DNA of 11,673 bases, taken from assembly GCA_003449495.1 (NCBI GenBank), contig DMHJ01000026.1, forward strand, positions 1 through 11,673, read 5' to 3'. Every line of letters starts with the position of its first letter. Position 1 is the first letter of the stretch. The notes below the pieces were generated by a model, which made no database searches, was not told where the DNA came from, and worked only from the letters and a program-made list of their open reading frames with translations. Below, in pieces: positions 1 through 6,808 of this stretch. The position numbers and the translations under genes are program-made. The DNA comes from Clostridiales bacterium UBA8153. GTDB lineage: Bacteria > Bacillota > Sulfobacillia > UBA8153.

Positions 1-1
1 G

Positions 2-484
2 AAATTTACCATGTGGGATCGGTTGGTTCTCACACCTGTGGAACTGGTGCAGACCGCAAAAACTTCGTTGATGGTTTTCGGATTATTGTTCCTCATAAAC
101 CTTTTCGCGGCAAGACCCTTCGGACTTGCGGATTTTGCTGTCTATGTGGGCGCTGCGGTAATGGGAACAGTCATCACTCCCCTGCTTCTTCCCTTTATTC
201 CGGGTAGGGCGTTCGCATGGAAGGGCTGGCTGTTGGGGCTGTGCTGGACAGCAGGTTTTGCCTGGTTTTGCCGCTGGTTTACTCCTGAATTCCTACTTCT
301 TACCATAGGCTATCTGCTAGTTCTGCCGTCCCTATCGGCGTTCCTGGCCATGAATTTTACCGGCTCGTCGACATACACTTCCTTTTCCGGCGTCATCAAG
401 GAAATGAAAGCAGCGGTGCCGCTGATCGCTCTTTCATCTGTTGCCGGGATTGTGCTGGTTTTGATGAATAAGCTGTTGGTATAA
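2..484 (+). CDS. hgcA: HgcA C-terminal membrane domain (mercury methylation corrinoid protein), 5' end outside window
   Basis: This is the C-terminal part of HgcA, the membrane-anchored corrinoid protein that transfers a methyl group to Hg(II). The frame is open from the left edge (Lys-Phe-Thr precedes the first Met at base 11), so that Met is probably internal and the cobalamin-binding domain with its cap-helix Cys motif lies upstream, unseen. Visible are a short WDRLVLTPVEL linker and then about four to five hydrophobic segments (roughly residues 20-36, 42-66, 71-86, 94-116 and 137-156), ending in a Lys-Leu-Leu-Val tail. Alone, this domain would be an anonymous membrane protein. The call rests on the linker, the membrane pattern and the hgcB gene 12 bases downstream. 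The block looks less GC-rich than the genes further right. It is probably co-transcribed with hgcB; the promoter is outside the window. Confidence 0.85.
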   Translation, partial: KFTMWDRLVLTPVELVQTAKTSLMVFGLLFLINLFAARPFGLADFAVYVGAAVMGTVITPLLLPFIPGRAFAWKGWLLGLCWTAGFAWFCRWFTPEFLLLTIGYLLVLPSLSAFLAMNFTGSSTYTSFSGVIKEMKAAVPLIALSSVAGIVLVLMNKLLV

Positions 485-496
485 GGGGAGGACGCT

Positions 497-790
497 GTGA
501 AGCTTATGTACTTGAAAAATGTCGCGACACTTCGCCTGTCTGCTGAAAACTGTATAGGCTGCGGAAGATGCTCGGAAGTTTGCCCTCACAGAGTATTCAA
601 CGTGAATGGGGAAAAGGCGTTGATTAAAGAAAAAGACCGGTGTATGGAGTGCGGTGCTTGTGCGACAAATTGTCCTGCCAATGCCATCGCTGTTGCTTCA
701 GGAGTCGGATGCGCCACCGCTGTGATTATGGGCTGGCTTAGCAGAAGCGAACCGAACTGTGATTGTTCAGGCGGCGGAGAGTGCTGCTGA
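497..790 (+). CDS. hgcB: HgcB, 2[4Fe-4S] ferredoxin of mercury methylation
   Basis: HgcB is the small ferredoxin thought to reduce the HgcA corrinoid and to handle Hg(II). The 97-residue protein carries two CxxCxxCxxxCP clusters (Cys19/22/25/29 and Cys49/52/55/59), a single conserved Cys72 in a GVGCA context, and a C-terminal vicinal pair Cys96-Cys97. Ordinary bacterial ferredoxins lack this combination; in described HgcB proteins the lone Cys and the CC tail are implicated in mercury transfer. Cys88 and Cys90 add further thiols near the tail. The GTG start is chosen because GGGGAGG at 485-491 lies five bases upstream; an in-frame ATG at 506 would be 14 bases away. The gene follows hgcA after 12 bases, clearly as one operon. 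It looks intact. Confidence 0.93.
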   Translation: MKLMYLKNVATLRLSAENCIGCGRCSEVCPHRVFNVNGEKALIKEKDRCMECGACATNCPANAIAVASGVGCATAVIMGWLSRSEPNCDCSGGGECC

Positions 791-809
791 AGAATGTGAC
801 AGGGGCTTT

Positions 810-1150
810 ATGAGTGGAGTGAAGGATGCGGATATCGGAGTTGTCGAAAAGTACCTGGCCCTATGGGTGGCTCTGTGCATGGTTGTCGGCGTCCACACCA
901 GGTGAATTCCTGCCTGCAATCCCTGGCTTCTTAGGCAAATTTGAGTATGCCCAGGCGTCTATCCCCATCGCCACTTTGAGGTGGCTAATGCTTTATCCCA
1001 TGATGATTAGGGCGGACTTCGCCAGCTTTGACAACGCGGGGAAAACCCGAAAGGCTTGTATGCTGCACGGGTGACAGACTAGCTGGTTAAGCCATTTGCC
1101 ATGTTCGCCATCGCGCGGCCTTCTCTTTTGTGGCATTTAAGGCGGCGAAC
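810..1150 (+). pseudogene. Decayed ACR3-family arsenite efflux permease, N-terminal third
   Basis: This is the remnant of an ACR3-type As(III) exporter. An ATG at 810, with AGGGGC at 801-806, begins a frame reading VEKYLALWVALCMVVGV, typical of the first ACR3 membrane helix. It stops at TGA 903-905. Homology moves to the +1 frame (about 893-1055): a FLPAIPGFLGKFEYAQASIP stretch, then WLMLYPMMIRADFASF, matching the 'KFEYA..SIP...WLM.YPMM...DF' signature. It then returns to the original frame as NPKGLYAARVTD, a TAG at 1080-1082 where the family has Trp, and LVKPFAMFAIA. About 110 of some 350 residues survive and the 3' two thirds are gone. The start is 19 bases after hgcB, so it was probably the third gene of that operon. 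The right boundary is approximate. I am confident of the family, less so of the subgroup. Confidence 0.8.
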
Positions 1151-1710
1151 TCGTGGCTGGCTGACCGGGCTGATGACCACAGCAAGTTACTGATCCGGTT
1201 ATGGAGTAACCACCAGATCAAGCGGTGCGCGGCACTCGCAACGGTTGGAAGGATGGCGAGGTAGCCCTCCTGTTACCGGGCCGGGGGAGGGTGGGGTATG
1301 ACTACCGGGGCACGGTCCACTGCCATGGTCCGGGGAGCGGCCTCCGGCCCACCCTGGCCTATGGTGGGTTTGGAAAGGACCGTAACACCCGGAAACACCG
1401 CTGTCCCACCCAACATTACGGGAACGCCTGCCAGGGGGGTACCGGTCTGTCCGGTGGGGCAGGCGCCGGGCATTCCCCGGCGACCGACCGGCCCATTTGC
1501 GTGCCCAGCCCGCGCGTGCTACCGGCGGAAGCGGGTCTATGCGCAGTGCACGGCGGTGGAGCGGGGGTTTGGCTTGGAGGAGCACTTTATCCGGGGCTTG
1601 AAGCGAATGCACCTACGGTGCACCTTGCCTTGAGCGTGATGCTGGCCATGGCGCTGGGCCGGGTACGCACCCGGCGTCTGGACCGGCTTTGCGGCCTGGT
1701 GGCGGCCTAA
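1150..1710 (+). pseudogene. Decayed DDE-type insertion-sequence transposase, C-terminal half
   Basis: This is the broken C-terminal half of a transposase of the DDE superfamily (IS4/IS5/IS1182-like; I cannot fix the family). Fragments align only by changing frame. A DRADDHSKLLIRLW piece (about 1166-1210) gives way to TRNGWKDGE...VGYDYRGTVHC and LAYGGFGKDRNTRKHRCPTQ (frame from 1225), then to ACYRRKRVYAQCTAVER and FGLEEHFIRGLKRMHLR (about 1510-1625), and finally back to LALSVMLAMALGRV, ending in TAA at 1708-1710. The usual 'AVERVNSRLD..FGFE' stretch has lost its middle residues. No N-terminal half is seen, because the remnant abuts ACR3 debris. It may be the element that truncated the permease. 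No terminal inverted repeats or target duplication were recognised. Confidence 0.72.
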
Positions 1711-1925
1711 GACCAACCGCAAACAGGGAGGCCGGGGGCTACAGTAGTTGACGGCTACCCGGATGTGGCCTCTCCATGCTGCTAACCCCCGCAGAGAGAG
1801 TGAAGTCCGGCCCAAGCCCATCACTTAGGCGCTTAACGTCCTACTTTGCCCCGGTTGTACGTAGTTTCCGACCAAGATCCGGGGCGGAAACGAGCACCTC
1901 GCAAATGCCTTTGTCCTGCCTATGC
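1711..1925. other. Non-coding spacer between transposase remnant and marR promoter
   Basis: I see no gene in this roughly 215-base spacer. It contains one short inverted repeat, GCCCCGG at 1848-1854 and CCGGGGC at 1879-1885, with a 24-base loop and no T-run after it, so it is not a convincing terminator. It is probably the 3' flank of the decayed insertion element. Confidence 0.4.
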
Positions 1926-1954
1926 TTGACAGCCGGATCCTCCGTTGGTAACAT
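1926..1954 (+). promoter_or_regulatory. Sigma-A-type promoter of marR
   Basis: A perfect -35 hexamer TTGACA (1926-1931) is followed by a 17-base spacer and TAACAT (1949-1954) as the -10 box. The -10 matches four of six consensus positions, including the first two and the last. It sits 32 bases upstream of the marR start codon, which leaves a short leader carrying the ribosome site. This is the best promoter I found in the window. Confidence 0.7.
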
Positions 1955-1963
1955 GATGCTAAC
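1944..1963 (+). promoter_or_regulatory. Candidate MarR operator: imperfect 20-base inverted repeat over the -10 box
   Basis: GTTGGTAACATGATGCTAAC is a dyad centred on CATG in which seven of ten base pairs match, including the outer GTT/AAC arms. It covers the -10 hexamer of the promoter above. MarR proteins commonly repress their own gene by binding such palindromes of about 16-20 bases, so self-regulation by the adjacent marR is the simplest reading. This is inference from position and symmetry only. Confidence 0.5.
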
Positions 1964-1986
1964 ACTGGAGGCAAAGGGGAGAGAAA

Positions 1987-2439
1987 GTGGAGATCGCCAG
2001 CTTCGACGGGTACGTCGTGGACACCGAAAGACTTCTAAGAAGCGTGGCCCGCATTGTCAGGAAGCGCGGGCGCGATATACTGGCGGCCTTTGAGATAACG
2101 CCTCCTCAGCTCGATGCGCTGCTTCATCTCAGGGAGAGCGGCGATCTCACCATGGGTGAGCTCTGTCAGAAGATGTACCTGGCCTGCAGCACCGCTACGG
2201 ACTTGAGCGACCGCATGGAACGGACCGGTCTGATCGTGAGGCAGCGGGATACTACCGACCGGCGGGTGGTCCGCCTCCATATCACCGAGCGGGGCGACGA
2301 TATCATCAGTCAAGTCATGCAGGCGCGTCGTGAGTACCTGCGCACCATCGTTACTAAAATGGACGATGATGACAAGCAGCGGCTCATTGATGCCCTCGGA
2401 CAGATCCACACTCTGATGACCGATGAAAGAGTGAAATAG
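1987..2439 (+). CDS. MarR-family winged-helix transcriptional regulator
   Basis: This 150-residue protein has the full MarR layout. An N-terminal dimer helix (residues about 8-35) is followed by a helix-turn-helix starting at ITPPQLDALLHL and continuing through LTMGELCQKMYLACSTATDLSDRME. Then come the wing, with the diagnostic DTTDRRVVRLHITERG sequence, and C-terminal dimerisation helices. Its length is normal for the family. The GTG start at 1987 follows a purine-rich AAGGGGAGAGAAA stretch; the GGGGAG core is at 1977-1982. The gene has its own promoter and dyad upstream and a strong terminator 27 bases after its stop, so it is mainly a single-gene transcript. The ligand and targets cannot be told from the sequence. 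Targets could include its own promoter and, by read-through control, the next operon. Confidence 0.9.
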   Translation: MEIASFDGYVVDTERLLRSVARIVRKRGRDILAAFEITPPQLDALLHLRESGDLTMGELCQKMYLACSTATDLSDRMERTGLIVRQRDTTDRRVVRLHITERGDDIISQVMQARREYLRTIVTKMDDDDKQRLIDALGQIHTLMTDERVK

Positions 2440-2466
2440 CGGGATCTGGCCTAGTTCCGGTGCGGT

Positions 2467-2492
2467 GGTCCCCGGTGGGACCCGTCTTTTTT
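2467..2492 (+). terminator. Rho-independent terminator after marR
   Basis: A perfect six-pair stem, GGTCCC (2467-2472) with GGGACC (2477-2482), closes a four-base CGGT loop. After CGTC it runs into six Ts (2487-2492). It lies 27 bases after the marR stop and 29 bases before the UPF0316 start codon, leaving little room for a separate promoter, so partial read-through may feed the downstream operon. Confidence 0.8.
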
Positions 2493-2520
2493 GCATACCT
2501 TAATCCCGGGGTGGTGTATT

Positions 2521-3045
2521 ATGCTGCAAGTGCTGTTGGCATCGTTCTTCATCTTCGCAGCGAGGGTTACCGACGTAACTTTGGGCACACTTAGGGTGCT
2601 GCTGATTGTCAGGGGCAGAAAGTACCAGGCGGCCGCCTTGGGCTTCTTCGAGGTGACCATCTTTCTGGGGGCACTGACCATGGTGGTCCGGGACATGGAC
2701 AATCCCATCAAGGTGGTGGCCTATGCTTTGGGATTTGCCACCGGCAACATCCTAGGCAGTGTCGTTGAGGAGAGACTAGCCCTCGGTTACGTGACCGCCC
2801 AGATCATCTGTATGCGGCCGGATGCCAGTCTGGATAGCATCTTGCGGGAGGAGGGCTTCGGCGTTACTGTGCTGCAGGGACAGGGCCGGGAAGGTTCCCG
2901 GAAAGTGCTGTTGGTCACGGTGGCCCGCAAGTCCCTAGCCACGCTCCACACGGCCATCGAGACCCATGACCCGGAAGCGTTCTTTACCGTAATGGAGACC
3001 CGCAGCATCTACGGGGGAGTGTTCCAGTCCCGCAAAGGGAAGTGA
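2521..3045 (+). CDS. UPF0316 / DUF2179-domain membrane protein
   Basis: This 174-residue protein belongs to the UPF0316 family of unknown biochemical function. The N-terminal half is hydrophobic, with about three membrane helices (roughly residues 3-30, 36-58 and 64-84) that include the characteristic [20 protein letters not shown] and GFFEVTIFL segments. The C-terminal half (about 95-165) is a soluble DUF2179 domain with [20 protein letters not shown] and a [15 protein letters not shown] end. The ATG at 2521 is preferred because GGGGTGGT lies at 2508-2515. A TTG at 2491 would add ten residues encoded partly by the terminator T-run. The stop is four bases before rph, so the two are co-transcribed. 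A link to nucleotide or RNA metabolism is suggested only by the neighbours. Family confidence is high; function is unknown. Confidence 0.88.
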   Translation: MLQVLLASFFIFAARVTDVTLGTLRVLLIVRGRKYQAAALGFFEVTIFLGALTMVVRDMDNPIKVVAYALGFATGNILGSVVEERLALGYVTAQIICMRPDASLDSILREEGFGVTVLQGQGREGSRKVLLVTVARKSLATLHTAIETHDPEAFFTVMETRSIYGGVFQSRKGK

Positions 3046-3049
3046 ACGC

Positions 3050-3835
3050 ATGCGATTGGGTGACCGCGGAGTGGCCGAGGCCCGGCCTATTACCTTGACC
3101 AGGGGATTCACCAAGTTTGCGGCGGGTTCGGTCCTGGTGGCCATGGGTGACACTCGCGTCATCTGCACCGTGTCGGTGGAGGACCGGGCACCACCGTTTC
3201 TCAGGGGCGCAGGGCACGGTTGGGTTACCGCCGAGTACGCCATGTTGCCCGGCGCTACGCCCACCCGTACCATGCGGGAAGCCGCCCGCGGGCGCCTGGG
3301 TGGCAGGACTATGGAGATCCAGCGCTTTATCGGCAGGAGCCTAAGGTCGGTAGTGGACCTACACTGCCTCGGCGAGCGCACGCTCTGGGTGGACTGTGAT
3401 GTCATACAGGCAGACGGCGGGACCCGGACGGCGGCCATCACCGGGGCCTTTGTGGCCATGGTCGATGCCCTACAGCGCTTGCGGACCGAGCCCCGCACCG
3501 TGCTTCCACTGACCGACTACCTGGCGGCGGTGAGCGTGGGCATGGTGGGGGACCGGGCGCTACTGGACCTTGACTACCAGGAAGACTCCAGGGCCCGGGT
3601 GGACATGAATGTGGTCATGACCGGGCGGGGGCAACTGGTGGAGGTGCAAGGCACGGGCGAGGGGGCCCCCTTCTCCCCTGCGGAAATGGAAAAACTCCTG
3701 GAGCTGGCCCGGGAGGGCATGGCCGGGTTATTTGCAGCCCAACGGGCGGTCTTAGGCGAGCTGGCAGAAGAGGTGGGGTTGCATGTCCCGGACGCGCGCC
3801 GTAGCCCTGTTGGTGGCCACCAGGAACCCGGGTAA
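3050..3835 (+). CDS. rph: Ribonuclease PH
   Basis: RNase PH is the phosphorolytic 3'-5' exoribonuclease that trims tRNA precursors. The 261-residue protein has the family signatures in order: [60 protein letters not shown], the phosphate-binding [13 protein letters not shown] loop, and [20 protein letters not shown] with the two catalytic aspartates. ATG 3050 is chosen from AAAGGGAAG at 3036-3044. The gene starts four bases after the UPF0316 stop, and its last 53 bases overlap xtp in another frame. It is slightly longer than usual at the C-terminus, with a proline- and glycine-rich tail. Its N-terminus reads RLGDRG, whereas most RNase PH proteins begin with R-x-D-G-R; otherwise it looks intact and functional. 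Confidence 0.96.
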   Translation: MRLGDRGVAEARPITLTRGFTKFAAGSVLVAMGDTRVICTVSVEDRAPPFLRGAGHGWVTAEYAMLPGATPTRTMREAARGRLGGRTMEIQRFIGRSLRSVVDLHCLGERTLWVDCDVIQADGGTRTAAITGAFVAMVDALQRLRTEPRTVLPLTDYLAAVSVGMVGDRALLDLDYQEDSRARVDMNVVMTGRGQLVEVQGTGEGAPFSPAEMEKLLELAREGMAGLFAAQRAVLGELAEEVGLHVPDARRSPVGGHQEPG

Positions 3836-4424
3836 GCTTCGGGAAATCAGGACGTTGCTGCCGGAGTGTGGCGGTGACATCATCGGCCTGGATGCCTATC
3901 CGGGCCTTGTGCTTCCCCCGGAGGCGGATACCACCTTCGTTGAGAACGCCGTGATGAAGGTGTCAGCGGCGGCGCGGCTGACCGGCCTGCCGGCTGTGGC
4001 CGACGACTCGGGCCTGGAGGTGGATGTCTTGGGAGGGTACCCGGGAGTACGCTCGGCGATTTTTGCCGGCGAACATGCCGGTGACGGGGCCAACAACCAG
4101 CTCCTCCTGGACTTGCTCATGGACGTACCGGACGAACGACGTACGGCCAGGTTCGTCTGCGCCATTGCCTGGGGAAAGCCGGGGCAGCAACCGAAAGTGA
4201 CTGTAGCTTACTGCCACGGCCGCGTCCTGCGGGTCCCCCGGGGCACCCACGGCTTCGGCTATGATCCCCTATTCTACTACCCACCCGCAGGACTGACTTT
4301 TGGGGAGCTTTCGCCGGCTGCCAAGAATGCGGTAAGCCACCGGGCCTTGGCGCTGCAGGCGGCCCGGCCGGGGATCATGGGCATGCTGGATGACAACCCC
4401 GGCGTTGTGCGGGAGAACCGGTGA
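3783..4424 (+). CDS. rdgB: XTP/dITP pyrophosphatase (RdgB/HAM1 family)
   Basis: This is the house-cleaning nucleoside triphosphate pyrophosphatase that hydrolyses XTP, ITP and dITP to monophosphates, keeping deaminated purines out of DNA and RNA. The 213-residue protein shows [11 protein letters not shown] near the start, [10 protein letters not shown] (about 51-60), the catalytic [20 protein letters not shown] block (73-92), [11 protein letters not shown], and the C-terminal [14 protein letters not shown] 3783 has GAGGTGGGG at 3769-3777 and overlaps the rph end by 53 bases; an rph-xtp pair is common in Firmicutes and suggests translational coupling. One oddity is Ile93, where bacterial relatives have Arg in the SAR(Y/F) motif. 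The gene is the last intact one before a long region of decay; nothing like the common partner yfcE follows. Confidence 0.95.
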   Translation: MSRTRAVALLVATRNPGKLREIRTLLPECGGDIIGLDAYPGLVLPPEADTTFVENAVMKVSAAARLTGLPAVADDSGLEVDVLGGYPGVRSAIFAGEHAGDGANNQLLLDLLMDVPDERRTARFVCAIAWGKPGQQPKVTVAYCHGRVLRVPRGTHGFGYDPLFYYPPAGLTFGELSPAAKNAVSHRALALQAARPGIMGMLDDNPGVVRENR

Positions 4425-5030
4425 GGGCGACCGAGAGCCGGAGCTGCCTTGGCCCCTCCCTAGCCTGCCGTGAGCTGCCGGGCGGTTAGCACGTCAGGCA
4501 TGAGCTGCTGCACCCGGCGGCGAAACGAACGGAGTCTCAGTCCAAGCCGTCTGGTTACCACTGCTTGCCTCTATACGGCGATTGCCCGGTTCTTGCCCAG
4601 CGCCTCACGTACCTTCTTGCCTTCGCTCACTCTGTTTGGCCACCGTTCTATCACATGGCGTGGCCAACTGAAGGGATATGAACGGAGGTCCCAACACCCC
4701 CGGCCATCTTCAAGCGACGGCTTCTCCCTCGCCCTCTGCCCAAGCCTGGTTTCCCGTTGCCTCTTCGATGAGCGGCTTTGGCTCCGCGAACCCAGCCCGC
4801 AGCCAAGCAACAGCGGAGTGGTTGATGCGGCGGGGGGATCCCCTGGGAGCACTGTTGGATCAGCCGCATGGCCTAAGCCGGGAACAAGAGGTGGGCAACC
4901 TTCGCCGCCCGCCTTGCCGGCGACCAGCCCCAAGCCCAGGTGGAGCACCAGTAGCTGAGCCGGGCCAGCAGTTCCTGGGGCTGGTGGGCAGGGAACTGGT
5001 CCGAGGGACTCACCGTACGCGTGAGTAGGT
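4425..5030. other. Gene-free GC-rich stretch after xtp; unidentified decayed sequence
   Basis: I find no intact gene. The longest open frames on both strands lack recognisable motifs and overlap each other. On the minus strand some pieces read like diverged protein, for example HVIERWPNRVSEGKKVREAL (about 4592-4655) and a segment reading PARRAAKVAHLLF near 4900. They lie downstream of the IS256-like remnant on the same strand and could be its missing middle and end. I could not align them to IS256 convincingly, so they stay unassigned. No tRNA, terminator or array was recognised. Confidence 0.4.
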
Positions 5031-5074
5031 CGCAAACCCCGTCCTGGCCCTCCTCTGGGCTGGCATTTGCGGAA

Positions 5075-5371
5075 GGAACGCTTGCCGCGGTCCCACCATC
5101 TGCCGCACCTGGGCTATTCCAGTCCTAGTTGACCCTTCGCCGTGCGCGGCCGGTGGGTCTGGTCACTCTTCCGCCAGCTCCGCCGGCCGGGGCCCCTGGG
5201 CGCGTACCGGCCCGGGCCCAGAGTCTCCACTGCCTCTGGCTCCCGCCGCTCTTGGACCAGCTTGCGGGCACCCAGCCGCACCGGTGCACCGGTCCATCCC
5301 TCAACCTCGTCTCGCTTACGCAGTTCTTCAGCCAGCCGGGCAGGACGCTGGCTCGGTGGTAGCTTGTCCAT
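5075..5371 (-). pseudogene. Decayed IS256-family (mutator-type) transposase, N-terminal part
   Basis: On the minus strand an ATG (5371-5369), with AGAAGGGAG about ten bases upstream, begins MDKLPPSQRPARLAEELRKR. It continues as VRLGARKLVQERREPEAVETLG, then GRYAP...WRKS...RPRTAKGQLGLE. This follows the start of IS256-family transposases, whose usual pattern is 'LVRLGARKLIQEALEAEVEEFLGR.RYER...G.RNGY.PR.VKTAEG.LELEVPQVR'. The frame stops shortly after LGLE, and an AQVRQ piece in another frame appears to continue the match. The DDE catalytic core and the C-terminus are not recognisable. Key residues are already altered (for example RNGY became RKSD), so it has been inactive for some time. The family call rests on one pattern match by eye. 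Confidence 0.6.
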
Positions 5372-5985
5372 GGGCCTAGGCTCCCTTCTGCCCCTCAAGG
5401 GCTGGCGTCTCGGTCAATCAACACCAGGGTAGCCCAGACCGGATCACTTTTGCAGACAGTCCAAGACAGCACCGCTCGAACCGGAGGGGCCGTTTCCGGT
5501 GGAAGATCGAGCACCATAGCTAGAAAGGGCAGCCTCACGGCTACCGGTACGAACATGGCCTTTCCTACGCCGGGAGCGCGCTGCCGGGTCCTCACTAGCT
5601 GATGCGCCCGGGGCATTTGGGTTAGCGCTCTGGCCCCTAAGCACGGCTAGCTGGTGAAAGGGTCGGGAAGCTAGGCAGGCGGTGCATGCTTCCGTGCTTC
5701 CGCGCGACGCCGACGGTTGCCCGTTTGGATGCCGAGCGCCTCCGACCTCTGCTGGCTCGCAAGCACCAGCTCCGGCCGGAATCGATGCCGCCGGAGACCA
5801 CAAGAAACAGCGCATCACCTACCGGATCGTTCCAGCACCTACCCGCCGCCGGCTGAAAGGGCGGCTGGGTTACCGTTTATTCCCTTGGCCAGCGATGCCT
5901 GGCTGAGCTCTAGCATCCCAGTTTGACCTGGAAAAGAAACCCGCGATTGACCTTTCGGCAACTCCCGGTCGCGACGGGTTGGTTC
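5372..5985. other. Gene-free stretch between IS256-like and ExeA-like remnants
   Basis: No intact gene is visible. ExeA/TniB-like ATPases of mobile elements usually follow an integrase-core transposase on the same strand, so this plus-strand stretch is where such a partner would have been. Fragments such as TVARLDAERLRPLLARKHQL (about 5709-5768) read like protein, but I could not place them in a transposase. A minus-strand segment (5395-5616) also has a protein-like hydrophobic start but no recognised family. Confidence 0.35.
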
Positions 5986-5989
5986 CCGG

Positions 5990-6808
5990 GGCATGTGTCA
6001 GCCTTGGGGCTACAGGACCAGGTGCGGACGGTTCTTTGGCTTCACCCGCGCCCCCTTTACCCGGAAGCTGCTGCCGGAACTGCCATGCTCTCACCAGGAC
6101 AGCCCGGAGGCCGGGGCCCGCCTGCTCCGGGCCGTCGCCCAGCGCGACCCGGCCCTCTACCGGCGAGCTGGGCTCCGGGATCGGCTTGTCCCCCGGCGGC
6201 GCCACCCCTGGCTGCAGCCGGCCAACCCCCTGTTGCCAGCCCGGGACCTCTCTCGCCACCTGCCCGTGGCACTGGGGCTCGCCCCCGGTTTTCACAAGGC
6301 GGACGCCTTCCAGCAACCCACGGCCACCCTTTTGGGCCCGGCGCCGGCAGGACCAACAGCGGGTGCTGATCTTCGACGACGCCCACCTGCTCGGCGGGCC
6401 CATGCTGCAGCAACTGCGCCCCTTGACCGGTTTCCAGGTGGACGCGGCTTCCCCCGGGCCCTTCTGCCGGTGGGCCTAACCGCCCGGCGCGACCGGTTAC
6501 CGCTCTCCACCTACAACCATCTTCCCCGGCGCCTCAGCGGGCGCTACCACCCAAAGGGCCTCACCGTTCCGAAAATCCGAGAGTGCCTCTGCCACCACTT
6601 GCCGGTAGCGGCACGCACCGCGCCGGTCTTTGCCCCCAAGGCGGTCGGGGAGAGCTTCCCGTATGCCCGCGGGCTGCCCCGCCCGATCCACCGTATCTGT
6701 AGCAGTTCCCTGCTCGCCGCCAGCCTGGAAGCAAAGGAACTCCGCGACCGGTGCCTGGTCCTGCTCGTCCTCGCCGACGGCAACGGAGGCGGACTACCCC
6801 AGGGCTGA
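5990..6808 (+). pseudogene. Decayed ExeA/TniB-like AAA ATPase of a transposable element
   Basis: This is the remnant of a transposition-helper ATPase (ExeA-like, related to TniB and MuB). In one frame it starts FFGFTRAPFTRKLLPE, the family's usual N-terminus. The Walker A appears in a second frame as TGELGSGIG, where the essential Lys is Ile (codon 6180-6182). The first frame resumes with LGLAPGFHKADAFQQ. The second frame then supplies Walker B, VLIFDDAHLL (6363-6392), and LTGFQVD, stopping at 6477-6479. Homology returns to the first frame with LLPVGLTARRDRL, GRYHPKGLT, CHHLPVAA, YARGLPRPIHRICSSSLLAAS and LVLLVLAD, ending at TGA 6806-6808. The near full-length order of motifs makes the family secure, although one frame is open from 5993 to 6808 and could be mistaken for a gene. 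At least three frame changes and the Walker A loss show that it is dead. Confidence 0.8.

Noticed and set aside
11..484. Stand-alone 157-residue membrane protein starting at base 11
   Set aside because: The frame is open to the left edge, no ribosome site precedes the Met, and HgcB next door identifies it as the HgcA C-terminus.
826..1074. 82-residue gene in the frame from 826
   Set aside because: Only its middle matches ACR3; the true start is in another frame at 810, so it is part of a pseudogene.
1225..1710. 161-residue intact gene
   Set aside because: Conserved transposase blocks between about 1440 and 1625 lie in a different frame; the open frame is a by-product of high GC.
1848..1885. 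Inverted repeat GCCCCGG...CCGGGGC as a terminator or insertion-element end
   Set aside because: The loop is 24 bases, no T-run follows, and no matching partner end was found.
2491..2520. TTG at 2491 as the UPF0316 start
   Set aside because: It lies in the terminator T-run and has no ribosome site; ATG 2521 with GGGGTGGT upstream fits the family start.
2491..2520. Promoter TTGCAT-18-TGTATT directly before UPF0316
   Set aside because: It would give a leaderless transcript although a ribosome site is present, and the -10 match is weak.
4470..4958. 162-residue plus-strand gene after xtp
   Set aside because: Low-complexity Ser/Pro/Arg composition, no motif, no ribosome site and overlap with equally long minus-strand frames.
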